Positions 24,995-33,903 of a DNA stretch of 57,081 nucleotides are shown one piece after another. The DNA is from Chloroflexota bacterium (GTDB lineage: Bacteria > Chloroflexota > Anaerolineae > Promineifilales > Promineifilaceae): assembly GCA_018004935.1 (NCBI GenBank), contig JAGNBF010000004.1, forward strand, positions 96,971 to 154,051. The letters are read 5' to 3'. Position 1 is the stretch's first letter, and the number at the start of each line of letters is the position of its first letter. The translations under genes and the position numbers were made by a program. Below the pieces are notes generated by a model. That model did no database searches. It saw only the letters and a list, made by a program, of their open reading frames with translations, and was not told where the DNA came from.

Positions 24995-27490
24995 TTAGTG
25001 CCGCGTTGTCGGCAACGCAATCGTAAACAAAACCTGTCCATTCTGAGGCGTGATATGCAGGGATCCACCATGAGCTTGCACAATATCATGACAAAACGAC
25101 AGACCAAAACTGGCTTCGGTCATGGTTTCGCCTGGGGCCAGGTGAAAAGATGGAAGCGGTAAATGAGCCGCTGGCGTAATAAACTGCACCTGAATGAAAT
25201 CAGGCAACCCTTTGGTCACCAGCCATATTTCCCCTCCCTGACTGCCCAAGGCGTCGCTCAGATTAAGGGCAATGCTGAGAAAAACTAGATGAAGTTGGTT
25301 GGCAACACCAAAAACGAGGGGGAGATGGGTCGCCAGGCGGGTTCGAACCGCTACATTTTGCCGACTGATGGCCTTATGCACCACGATCAATATTTCCTGT
25401 AAAAGATGGGTGATATTGACCCATTCTGGGGCATTGTTATGAGGTCGGTAAATTTCCTTCATGCGATTGACCAATTGGACAACCCGGTTACTTTGTTCCA
25501 GGGTAAGTTGGATGTATTCGCGTAAAGAAGGGATGTCGTTTAAGTCTTCCAGGGCCAATGTCATTGCCCCTTTGATGGCCTGCATAGGGTTATTGATCTC
25601 ATGAGAAAGGCTGGCCGTTAAGCGGCCTACGGTGGCCAGGCGTTCAGTTTGAATCACCTGCTGGTGGAGGCGTTCCCGTTCATCTATAAGGGCGACGGTA
25701 CGGGCATACAGATGGGCATTGCCAATGGCTACGGCAATCATTTCGACGGCGGTCGTTAGTAATTTTAGATCGTTGACATCAAAGTCATTGCCCAGTTTAT
25801 TGATGAGGCTCAAAGCGCCAATGGAGATGCCATGGTAGATCATGGGAATGGCAATGATGTTACGTAGGTTAAGGTCAAATAGTTTGAAGAGGCGGTTATG
25901 GTCGTATGGTTCTGAGGGTGCGGGGTTGTTGCTGATCCGTGACTGGCCCTGGAGTACTGCTTCACCAATAAAGCAATCATCTGTCGAAAGGGTGATATTG
26001 GGTAGTCGTTCTACGCCATAGGTGGTCACAAGTTCAAGTTCATTGCTGTCATTGACGAGCCAAAGCATCCCTACTTCTACCTGGCATAGCCGGGTAGCCC
26101 AGCCCATGGCATGGTTGAGGCAGACCTGTAGGTCTAGCCCGGAAGCAAGTTGTTGGCTCATCTCGTAGAGGACATATTGTTGGCGGGCAAAATCACGCAG
26201 TTCTTTGACTAGTTGGGCATTGGTAATGGCGGAAGTAACCAGGCGGGCAATGCCTTCTAAGAGTATTTGTTGGGCGATGGAAAAGGGGTTTTGTGCCGGG
26301 GCGTAAACGGCCAATACGCCGATGAGATCATGGTGATAAAGGGGAACGGCGAGTAATTGATAGGCTCCGTTACCCGCTATAAGGTCATAAGAGGGGTCCA
26401 ACGTCGCGGCCGCACTGCTGACATTCAGCGTTTTATTGTGTTTGGCAACCCAACCAATCAGCCCCGCTCCCACAGGCCGCTTCGCCACCGGATAATGAGT
26501 GAACGAGGTGGTCAATTCTGAGACCAACGACAGGGTCCGGTTTTCCGTGTCTAAAAGCCAGATTTCCCCTCTGGTGGTTTGCAAGATGGTAGCCACATGC
26601 TCCAACGTCAGGGCCAGGATGTTATTCAAGTCTAGTTGTTCGTTAATAATCTTCGCCACCAGAATCATGAAAGCAGTTTGGGTGGCATAAGATTGAACTT
26701 CATCGTGCAAGTCGGCGATTTCTAGCAAATAGGCTACAAATTTGCCCAGCAAGGTGAGGCGCGTTTCTTCTGGGGTTGTCAGCACAGGGGATTGTTCATA
26801 CCCTATGGCTAACACACCCTTAAGTCGTTGGGCGGTGGCCAGAGGAATTAACAGGACGGGTTGAGGAGGGTTGCCCAGGTAGACGATCTGGTTATGCGGC
26901 AATATGGGGTTTTGGCTGAGATAGGCGGAAAGGGCATCATCGGGGGTTGCGGCCGCGGTTGGGGCGTCGTTTTGTCGGTTCCTTTGTTGATCACTCTCCA
27001 ACCAAAGCGTAGCTTTGCGCCCCAGCATCGTTTCTACCAGAGGTGCCAGATTTTTATAGAGCCAGGACCAGGAAAGGACACCCTGATCCACTTGCTGAAG
27101 TGCCGTCAGGAAAAAAGTATCCTGGTTCATAACCGGCTGTACATAAGGTGACAACCGGTTTTTTACTTCCTGGGCAACAAATGGCCGAAAAATATAATCC
27201 GTAGCCCCTGCCGCCAACACAAGTTCACGCTGATGGGGGTGAGTCAGGATAGTTATAATAGGCAGATCTGCCGTCGTCTAGTTTTGCTTAAGAGAGTGAC
27301 ATTGTTCTGTCAGGTTGTTGTCATCTGCCGCTTCTAAAAGAATAAGAGCCGGTAACTCCGTTTTTGGACATAGATAATTGACCACCTGGGCTACTTTATC
27401 AATACATATCCAGCCAACAGTGGCAGGCAAAAAAGGTGCTAATTGTTGGGCGGTCTGCTGATGTTCGCCAACAAATAGTAATTGCGTCAT
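24995..27490 (-). pseudogene. Pseudoreceiver-GAF-GAF-GAF-histidine kinase split by in-frame TAG
   Basis: One frame runs from ATG 27490 to the stop at 24995, broken only by TAG at 27278-27280. Before it are 70 residues of a receiver domain (TQLLFVGEHQQTAQQL, ALILLEAADD). After it the same receiver continues (DLPIITILTHPHQRELVLAA, DYIFRPF). The downstream part, about 741 residues if restarted, has three GAF-like domains and an H-box LTASLSHEINNPMQAIKGAM. The ATPase domain is weak: the N-box is present (FLSIALNLSDAL), G2 reads FGLSFCHDIVQAHGG, and the DxGxG G1 box is not recognisable. The receiver is degenerate even without the stop (E for the acceptor D, R for K). A point mutation, readthrough or sequencing error can all explain the TAG. 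Confidence 0.85.
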
Positions 27491-28545
27491 GGAACCTCAC
27501 CGAATAATTGATCGTTGTTAGCAAGTTGTCGGAGGGCAAATGCTTACTGTATGTCAAAGCAATACAACACCAGGAAAGTTGGTTCTTTGGGAATTCAGGG
27601 GGTTGACACCATATGTACAGGCTGGCCTTGTGCCTGTCCCGTGTGGGGCAACCACAAGGGTTGCCCGTACCCCACAAAATCCCCAAAGAACTTATTGGCT
27701 CTTTCGGAATTCGTGGGGTGCGGCTAGATGTAGGGGCTGGCCTTGTGCCTGCCCCGCCGAGGGCAACCACAAGGGTTGCCCCTACAGATGGTGTCAACCC
27801 CCTGAAATCCCAAAGACCCAACTTATTTTCTTCCTCTCAACCGAAATGAAACACACCCCTTAGCAATTTGCTATGGCCGGTCTCCTGACCGCGCCACCCA
27901 GGTTAGTTTTGGACGATTACTAAGCCGTTGCCTGAGCTTGTCGAAGGCAACACGAGGCTTCGACAAGCTCAGCCCTCGAGAGCATTAGGAGTTACCCTAA
28001 ACTTATACAGGCCATATGCTTTATTGAAGTAGCGTTTGCTAAGGGCACCAAAACAGGTTTTGCCCCAATAGATTAGGTTAAGGAGAGAATTTTGACCAGT
28101 GACAAATGTAATGAAAACGAAACAATTCACTGGATGGGTGGCAATAATTCGGTGGGGGATGATGTGGGGGTAAGCGTTCAGTTATCCCGCCCCCAGGGGC
28201 GGGGAGTTTTTTAAGGCGGGCAAAATCGGGGGTAAAACCCCCGATTTTGCCCGCCGAGTGGGTTCCCCTGGTTAATCATTCAACAATTCACGAATTCACC
28301 CTTTACCAAATCGCCCTACAAATTTTCATTCCATTTAGTGAGCGCCCGCTCATGGGGAACTTGGTGCGGCCGCAGGCCCATGGGGAACTCCTACGATTTC
28401 CGGCGGGAAGGGGGAAACACCAAAAGTGCCGGTTATCGAGCGCGGCCGCGCTCGATAACCGGCACAGGAGAAAGTTCCCCGCCCTGGGGGGCGGGGTTAG
28501 GGGTGGGGGAAACCCTATTACCTGACTAAAAGGGCAAAGCCGTGT
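27491..28545. repeat. 1-kb gene-free mosaic of families A, C, G, E and D
   Basis: Two family A copies lie head to tail (27581-27690 and 27697-27820). Family C follows at 27861-27926 and G at 27930-27990. 28150-28262 is a family D copy with a perfect 18-bp stem (28215-28255; GGCGGGCAAAATCGGGGG arm). 28262-28345 has E-type AATCGCCCTACAAATTTTCA sequence. 28400-28530 is another D copy whose 40-bp stem-loop (28426-28465) is a perfect palindrome with GCGGCCGC exactly at its centre. No gene is seen. 27991-28150 looks unique but has no convincing frame. Confidence 0.8.
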
Positions 28546-29025
28546 TTATTCGATAAGCGCGAATTTAATGGTGCAGGTTTGGGTTTGCGGTTCCCAGTCG
28601 CGCCCCAAAAGACGATGACGGGTTCCCAGGCGTTTGCGCATCGCGGCCGCGCCAATATTCATAGGCAAACAGGCAAAAGGCTGTACCCCTTCCGCTTCCA
28701 GCCAGCAGGTGGCCTCACGCAAGAAACAGTTTTGACAGGCCAGACTCACCCGCCCATCTTCTTGTACCTCTACTTGCCCTTCACTCATTGTCCCGACTTC
28801 ATCACGTAAAACATGTACCAGGTTTAAGAGAATAGCTTCCGGGCTATCCCCTTCAATTTTCAGCCCGTTCTCTTTTTCCATGGTGGTCAGGATACGTTCA
28901 CCAACAGAGTGCACCGTCGCAAAGGATGATTCGCCGAATAAATCCCACAAACCTTTGATCATGCCATACATGCCGATATTGAAGACTTTCAACAGACGTT
29001 CGCGTTTTTCTGCTTCCGTCGCCAT
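28546..29025 (-). CDS. Cysteine-containing protein of the MglA/Roadblock cluster
   Basis: This 159-residue protein starts at ATG 29025 with a strong GGAGGAA ribosome site. The open frame reaches 20 codons further but without one. I do not recognise a named family with certainty. It has a helical N-terminus (RERLLKVFNIGMYGMIKGLW), a middle with FATVHSVGERILTTMEKENG, and a C-terminal part with four cysteines (CQNCFLREATC, FACLP) and a final beta strand (CTIKFALIE). The layout recalls V4R or methanogen-output-like small-molecule sensor domains, which often accompany Roadblock proteins. It is the last gene of the cluster and may be its signal-binding member; this is inference. Confidence 0.8.
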   Translation of the reverse strand: MATEAEKRERLLKVFNIGMYGMIKGLWDLFGESSFATVHSVGERILTTMEKENGLKIEGDSPEAILLNLVHVLRDEVGTMSEGQVEVQEDGRVSLACQNCFLREATCWLEAEGVQPFACLPMNIGAAAMRKRLGTRHRLLGRDWEPQTQTCTIKFALIE

Positions 29026-29600
29026 GATAGATTCCTCCAGGGCGGTCATTGGTGTAGTGGGCTGGGGGTTATTGATAGAAAGCATTATTTTTAAGCCTCC
29101 GGTTATTCGATGGCTGGTCTAACTGACTGAAACATAATCCCATCATTAGACACATACACCAATAAACCAATAATTTCTGCTTGAGTTTCAGGGTTTCGCG
29201 GGCAACGATAGACCTCAAGATAATAATTTTGGGTAAGGGCTGGCCTTGTGCCCGCCCCGTCAAGGGCAATCACAGGGTTGCCCCTACAGCCAAAATCTTT
29301 TGGTTGTAACGACTAACTCCCTCAAGGGTTGAACTTGTCGAAGCCCGTTTGCCTTCCACAAACTCAGCCCTCGGGAGTTTTAGGGTTCGCTCAAAATTAA
29401 GTCAGGTGGCGCGGTCAGGAGACCGGGCACAGCAAACTCAAAAGTTATTTGCGGGCGAACCCTTAGTAATCGTCCAAGAATAAGTTCCGCGCAGACCTGA
29501 CAGGTTTCCGAAAACCTGTCAGGTCTAAACCGGGAAGTTATTTTTAGATGTTCACTTAGTCGTTACTTTTGGTGCCATAATTTCCCAAGACCCTTCTGCT
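29026..29600. repeat. Gene-free repeats: families A, G, C and B
   Basis: A partial family A (29226-29298), a G copy (about 29325-29380), a C copy (29382-29475, GTGGCGCGGTCAGGAGACCG core) and a B copy (29463-29560, hairpin at 29494) run into each other. C and B share the joining sequence CCCTTAGTAATCGTCC, which recurs at 44480-44500, so C and B have been copied there as one unit. No gene is seen. Confidence 0.75.
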
Positions 29601-29978
29601 TTAGAGAATAGATCGCAGTTTACTGGCAATACTCCGGGTTTCGGCAAATGCCATTCCCAGGTTGACATTGGCACTGGTAAGGCCAATAAACAGCGTGTCG
29701 GAGTTAAGCGGATGGATGATGATATTGCCGTTATCCCCCTGAATGAGGGTCTGGTTGAAGTTACCTCGTTGGAGTTGTTGCACACTCCGTTTGCTCAACC
29801 CTTGTACCGCCGCGGCCGCGCCGCCCACCATCGTTTCATCCAGCCCTTTATAGGGCAGGTTGGCCGAATAGACCAACCCATCCACCCCTACCACTGCCAC
29901 CCCTTCAATATCTGATGATTCACTGAGTAATTCGGTGAGCATATCTGCTAAAAGTTCACTCTTCTTTTTGGTAGCCAT
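29601..29978 (-). CDS. Roadblock/LC7-domain protein
   Basis: This 125-residue protein is a single Roadblock/LC7 domain: helix KSELLADMLTELLSESSDIE, strand GVAVVGVDGLVYSANLP, and a central GGAAAAVQGLSKRSVQQL helix. It then has the strand pair NIIIHPLNSDTLFIGLTSAN and a last helix SIASKLRSIL. In MglA/MglB systems such proteins act as GTPase regulators or scaffold partners. It overlaps the DUF4388 gene upstream by 31 bp in another frame, so the two are translated together. A GCGGCCGC at 29812 codes the AAAA run in the middle helix. Confidence 0.93.
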   Translation of the reverse strand: MATKKKSELLADMLTELLSESSDIEGVAVVGVDGLVYSANLPYKGLDETMVGGAAAAVQGLSKRSVQQLQRGNFNQTLIQGDNGNIIIHPLNSDTLFIGLTSANVNLGMAFAETRSIASKLRSIL

Positions 29979-30322
29979 TTTTTTTGTTCCTTGTTGCTTT
30001 GAACAGGGACAAGTTGCCCCTCGTCCAGGCGACGTGCGCCTTCTAATAACAGACCAGGCCAGCTTTGCCGAATGGAGATGCGCGGGGGTTCAATCCCTGT
30101 CTCCAGGCTAAATTCGCCTTCAACCCAGGCCAATGTCTGGTAAACCACTTCCTCACCCTGATGCCCATTCGCGGCCGCGTGCACAATCTGCCCTTCTTTA
30201 AAATAAAGCTCGGCCTGTTGTCCTTGACTATTCAGCATCAGATGCGCCGTTTTCTGATCCTGACAATAACTCTGGATCAGATCGGCAACGGACATATCGT
30301 GTAAATTTCCGCGTAGTGCCAT
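29948..30322 (-). CDS. DUF4388 (PatA/FrzS-like) domain protein
   Basis: From ATG 30322, with AGGAG 7 nt before it, the product is 124 residues. It opens with the DUF4388 pattern ALRGNLHDMSVADLIQSYCQ, then TAHLMLNSQGQQAELYFKEG, QIVHAAANGHQGEEVVYQTL and WVEGEFSLE. The domain is found in proteins that pair with gliding or polarity GTPases and with receivers in several phyla. The C-terminal 35 residues (SNKEQKKWLPKRRVNF end) are basic. Its 3' end overlaps the Roadblock gene by 31 bp. Upstream lies the E-type repeat block at 30328. Confidence 0.9.
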   Translation of the reverse strand: MALRGNLHDMSVADLIQSYCQDQKTAHLMLNSQGQQAELYFKEGQIVHAAANGHQGEEVVYQTLAWVEGEFSLETGIEPPRISIRQSWPGLLLEGARRLDEGQLVPVQSNKEQKKWLPKRRVNF

Positions 30323-30327
30323 AAACA

Positions 30328-30700
30328 ACTCCTACAAAAATGTAGGGCGATTTGGTAAAGGGTGTATTTCATTTCAGTTGAGAGGAAGAAAATAATGAAT
30401 CGGTGAATTTGTGAATTGTTGAATGATTAACGGGGAAGGCGTCTACCGCTTCATTAACCATTCAATAATTCAACTGTTCAACAATTAATTATTCAACTCA
30501 TTTGAAGCGCACCCTTTGGTAAATCGCCCAGTGGACGATTTAAAAAATCGTCCTACAGATTTTCATCCCTCTTGGTGCGCCGTAGGCCCATGGGGAACTC
30601 CTACGAAAATAAATTTGCGTGTTTGCGAGTAACAAGTAAGAACACCCACTCGCCCACTCGCCTACTCGCCTACTCGCCACTCGCCACTCGCTGTTTTCCT
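30328..30700. repeat. Duplicated intergenic block, copy 1
   Basis: This 370-bp stretch recurs, diverged, at 32570-32920. In order both carry CTCCT..GTAGGGCGATTT, then GTTGAGAGGAAGAAAATAAT, tandem GAATCGGTGAAT-type units, CGTCTACCGCTTCATTAAC, then CAATTAATTATTCAACTCA. The distal end in both has CATGGGGAACTCCT and an ACTCGCC-rich minisatellite (30645-30690). Each copy sits directly upstream of a gene of the MglA/Roadblock cluster and supplies its AGGAG ribosome site. Confidence 0.8.
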
Positions 30701-30740
30701 TCCACCTGGTGCACCCCACTCAGGGAAAGCAACCCTATCG

Positions 30741-31139
30741 TTATAGTTTCCACACCTGTTTTATCTCACCAATAGCTTTATTGGTCAGGCGGCGGTAACT
30801 CTGCTCCCGTCCGGGAACCAATACGGCCAGGATCATTTCATAACCATTGGCCGAAAAAGGGCGACAAATGAGCCGTTGGCCTTTGGCATCATTCAGCGTA
30901 ATTTCATCCGTAGGGGCCAGGCCTAACTGTTGGTGGACCTGGATGGCGGTTTTCTGCACCAAAGCCACCACTGCCGATTGATATTCCGCCGTTTCTCCGG
31001 GGGCCGTCGCGGCCGCGATCAAAAACCCATGTTTATCCGCCAGTAACGACAAGAGAAACTGGCCGGTCGTATTCATTTCTGTTAAGAGATCGGCCAGCCG
31101 TGCCGAGCCGGATTTCGTATTCGTCATCGTTACAGTCAC
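30741..31139 (-). CDS. Roadblock/LC7-like protein
   Basis: A GTG at 31139 preceded at about 7 nt by GGGGAGGA is the best start (132 residues); ATG 31127 is possible. The product is again one Roadblock-like domain: SARLADLLTEMNTTGQFLLS, strand GFLIAAATAPGE, a helix QSAVVALVQKTAIQVHQQL, strand pair RLICRPFSANGYEMILAVLV, and final helix YRRLTNKAIGEIKQVW. It differs from its neighbour at 29.6 kb enough to suggest a distinct partner. It lies between the DUF4388 gene and the GTPase. A GCGGCCGC (31009) codes IAAAT near the first turn. Confidence 0.85.
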   Translation of the reverse strand: MTVTMTNTKSGSARLADLLTEMNTTGQFLLSLLADKHGFLIAAATAPGETAEYQSAVVALVQKTAIQVHQQLGLAPTDEITLNDAKGQRLICRPFSANGYEMILAVLVPGREQSYRRLTNKAIGEIKQVWKL

Positions 31140-31280
31140 AGTTTTATTCCTCCCCAAAATTGAGCCAAGGGTTGGCTACGGCATGAGCGATGACCAGATT
31201 GTCATTCATAACACACCATTCACCCTTATCTTTCCATTGCCCACTGATCATTTTTTCCGCTTCTCTGGTTCACATCTCCC

Positions 31281-31892
31281 TCACAGAGCCGCCCCATTAC
31301 TCGCCTGACCCATTTCCTGCTGTACCTGATGAATAACCGCTTTCGTAATGGCCTTAAGCGATTCCAAAACACCCTGACCTTTAATCGCGGCCGCGGCCAT
31401 TACCGGCATCTGGTTCACGCGTAACAGGTTTTGCAACACCGCCATCGGCAACGCCCCCGGCAAATCCTGCTTATTAAACTGCACCACCAACGGAAAATGC
31501 GGCAAAGCAATCCCAAACGACGCCAGATGCTGTTCCATCTTCTCCCACGATTCCCGGTTCGCCCTCAATCGCGCCGGTAACGAGTCCGCCACAAAAACCA
31601 CCCCATCCGCGCCGCGCAACACCACCCGGCGACTGGCCTCATAATACGCCTGCCCCGGAACCGTATACAGTTGAATCTGGGGCGTCAGCCCAGCAATCTT
31701 ACCCAATTCCAATTGCAAAAAATCAAAATACAACGTTCGATCCTCATGTGTCTTCAGCGATACCAGATCACTGCGCCGCTTGGGGTCTACCGAACGATGA
31801 ATCTGCTCCAGATTCGTCGTCTTGCCACTCAAGGCTGGGCCATAATAGACAATCTTCAAATTCAATTTACGTAACTGCCAATTGATATGCAT
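31281..31892 (-). CDS. MglA-like small Ras-superfamily GTPase
   Basis: This 203-residue GTPase starts at ATG 31892 (an in-frame GTG lies 9 nt upstream). The P-loop is GPALSGKTTN, the MglA-type switch II region is LYTVPGQAYYEASRRVVLRG, and the base-recognition motif is FNKQD, with ADGVVFVADS between them. The TVPGQ in place of the eukaryotic DTAGQ is the known MglA signature. MglA proteins set cell polarity and drive gliding or pilus reversal together with Roadblock proteins (MglB). Here four Roadblock-type products surround it, so it is the likely hub of the cluster. It is co-directional with its neighbours, about 130 bp from each. Confidence 0.93.
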   Translation of the reverse strand: MHINWQLRKLNLKIVYYGPALSGKTTNLEQIHRSVDPKRRSDLVSLKTHEDRTLYFDFLQLELGKIAGLTPQIQLYTVPGQAYYEASRRVVLRGADGVVFVADSLPARLRANRESWEKMEQHLASFGIALPHFPLVVQFNKQDLPGALPMAVLQNLLRVNQMPVMAAAAIKGQGVLESLKAITKAVIHQVQQEMGQASNGAAL

Positions 31893-32021
31893 TATTGTCA
31901 CCCACCCCAGGGCTTAATACTTGCCCCACAATAACTTCCCCATTTGCGGTGGCCCTCGGCAAAGATCAGATATGGCGGCCACTATGGCCCTACCCCTGGC
32001 TACCAGGCAGAACCGTTTTGC

Positions 32022-32564
32022 TTACCCTTCTGCCTCCCACATCGCCTCCAACGCATCACCAAACAGATCCGCCAAGGATTCATCCCCCGTATCATCCACC
32101 GGCAACGGCCTAACAGGCAGATCTGACACTGGGACATCCATCTGTTCTGCCAGTTGCCGTACCGCCTGTTGCATCTGCAACCGCACCCATCCGAGGGGCA
32201 CTTCATGGGCCACCTGCGCCAACACCACCAAATGATGTCCCGCTTCGGAAATAACGGTGTGACTGGTCTGACCCTCACGTAGTATCAACTGATAATCCTG
32301 ATACTCCCCCGTCAGCCGGGCAATCTCCTGGCTGGCGGCCAGGTCTCCGGCCATCAACGAACTGAGGGCCACCAGATTAATATTCTCGTGATCCCCTTTC
32401 GCACAAATAATTTGCCCGGCCACATCGCTCAACAAGATAAACCGTGCAGGTAAACGGTTCAACAAATCAGCGATAATCTGCTGTAAAGCCTGCTCCTGTA
32501 CCGGAAAAATAGCAATACCACTACGAAGCTGATAACCGGCACCAGAAGGAATTGTTTTTGTCAT
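32022..32564 (-). CDS. Roadblock-like protein with acidic tail
   Basis: Starting at ATG 32564 (AGGAG 6 nt upstream; the frame runs 12 codons further without a site), the protein has 180 residues. Residues 15-130 form a Roadblock-like domain: ALQQIIADLLNRLPARFILL, SDVAGQIICAKGD, a helix LSSLMAGDLAASQEIARL, and strands YQLILREGQTSHTVISEAGH and HLVVLAQVA. A 45-residue acidic tail ends SLADLFGDALEAMWEAEG, a potential docking helix; the fused protein at 33025 ends with a similar FDLELDRLFGE. The shared tail suggests a common binding partner. Confidence 0.85.
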   Translation of the reverse strand: MTKTIPSGAGYQLRSGIAIFPVQEQALQQIIADLLNRLPARFILLSDVAGQIICAKGDHENINLVALSSLMAGDLAASQEIARLTGEYQDYQLILREGQTSHTVISEAGHHLVVLAQVAHEVPLGWVRLQMQQAVRQLAEQMDVPVSDLPVRPLPVDDTGDESLADLFGDALEAMWEAEG

Positions 32565-32569
32565 AGGAA

Positions 32570-32920
32570 GCTCCTGCGAAGATGTAGGGCGATTTGACAA
32601 ACGCCCAGTGGACGATTTACCAAAGGATGTGTTTCATTTCGGTTGAGAGGAAGAAAATAATGAATCGGTGAATCGGTGAATTGGTGAATGATTAACGAGA
32701 GGAGCGTCTACCGCTTCATTAACAGTTCAACAGTTCAACAGTTCAACAATTAATTATTCAACTCATTTGAAACACACCCTTTACCAAATCGTCCTACAAG
32801 TTTTCATTCCTCTTGGTAAGTACCCACTCATGGGGAACTCCTGTGCAAATATGTTTGCAAGTATACGAGTCGCAAGTGAACGCCACTCGCCCACTCGGCC
32901 ACTCGCCACTCGCGAAAAAC
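32570..32920. repeat. Duplicated intergenic block, copy 2
   Basis: This is the second copy of the block at 30328-30700, with the same order of motifs (GTAGGGCGATTT, GTTGAGAGGAAGAAAATAAT, GAATCGGTGAAT units, CAATTAATTATTCAACTCA, CATGGGGAACTCCT, ACTCGCC minisatellite at about 32880-32915). The copies differ by scattered substitutions and small indels, so the duplication is not fresh. Part of it recurs in inverse sense at 56865-56940. Confidence 0.8.
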
Positions 32921-33024
32921 AACCCCAGATGTAGACCAACCTTTCAGGCGGTTCACGTTCAGCTAAAACGGCAAACACCAATCAAACCAGATTGAAAATT
33001 GCTGTATCTACATCCGTTGATGGG

Positions 33025-33903
33025 CTATTCACCAAACAGGCGATCCAGTTCCAGATCAAACGCCTCATCTACCTTTTCATCCATAAACAGACCTGAGGGG
33101 GTAGCAAAATCTGTTTCACCCAATGTTTCGCGTAAGGCCAGAGCGGCCTGGTGAGCGTAATACCACACCGAGCCAATCCGACTGCTATAGGCCTGGCGAT
33201 CCACAATCAAAGTAAGCAAAATTTGCTCACCGATGTTGATGGCATACAGGCACTCTCTTTTGCTTTCCCGATAAGCCAGGTGAATGGCATCCGGATCATC
33301 ATCGAGCACCCGCCCCACTTCTTGCAGGGTGGCCATTCCACCCCCCAATAACGAAGCCATCTCCTCTGTATTTAGCCCGGTCAAATCTCCGGTCCGGGCG
33401 ATAAGGCGGCCTCGGGCATCTGTCAGCACAATACAGCGTGCGCCAACATCTTCACGCAGGTGGGTGAGAGCGGCCAGAGCCTCACGGTAACGGTTGTCTG
33501 ACAAAATCAGCAACCCTGGCTGGCTGACGGCCACATCCCCTACCGCTTCTTGTATCACCTGACGAAAGGCTGTAATTTCCAACGGTTTCGCCAGATAGCG
33601 ATAGGCTTGTAACCGTTTAGCCTGAGATTCAAGGGTATTACTGCCATAGGCGGTCATCAAAATTACCCGTGTCTCTGGCCGAATTTTGCTCACTGCATCC
33701 AGGAGTTCCAGGCCATCCATGCCTGCCATCTTATAATCTGTCACTACCACATCAAAGGGTTGTCGGCGCAAGAGAGTAATGGCGGCCAGACCATCCGCAA
33801 CTGTGGTTACCTGGTATTCCGGCCCTAGTTTCTGCAAACTATTTTTTAGGACCGTACGAATACTTTCTTCGTCATCAACAATAAGGATTCGTTTTTTGTT
33901 CAT
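33025..33903 (-). CDS. Response regulator fused to a Roadblock domain
   Basis: From ATG 33903 the product is 292 residues; the 26 upstream codons are not protein-like. Residues 1-125 are a canonical receiver (RILIVDDEESIRTVLKNSL, Asp56 in VVVTDYKM, Thr84, Lys106 in YLAKPLE). Residues 130-265 form a Roadblock-like domain (CIVLTDARGRLIARTGDLTG, MASLLGGGMATLQEVGRVL, AYRESKRECLYAINIGEQIL). The tail EAFDLELDRLFGE matches that of the Roadblock protein at 32022. It probably links a phosphorelay to the MglA-like GTPase, as FrzS or RomR do in other phyla by different architectures. It is the first gene of the cluster. Confidence 0.93.
   Translation of the reverse strand: MNKKRILIVDDEESIRTVLKNSLQKLGPEYQVTTVADGLAAITLLRRQPFDVVVTDYKMAGMDGLELLDAVSKIRPETRVILMTAYGSNTLESQAKRLQAYRYLAKPLEITAFRQVIQEAVGDVAVSQPGLLILSDNRYREALAALTHLREDVGARCIVLTDARGRLIARTGDLTGLNTEEMASLLGGGMATLQEVGRVLDDDPDAIHLAYRESKRECLYAINIGEQILLTLIVDRQAYSSRIGSVWYYAHQAALALRETLGETDFATPSGLFMDEKVDEAFDLELDRLFGE

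Noticed and set aside
24886-25107. 74-residue extension of the OmpR-type regulator
   Set aside because: It overlaps the end of the kinase gene, is Cys/Arg-rich and non-conserved in character; the receiver begins right after ATG 24885.
28426-28465. Integron attC site
   Set aside because: The palindrome is perfect and lacks the unpaired bulges and the R/L box sequences of attC sites; no integrase gene is present.
27491-28545. CRISPR array
   Set aside because: The repeats here differ in length and spacing, belong to several families and are palindromic over their whole length; no regular repeat-spacer pattern exists in the window.
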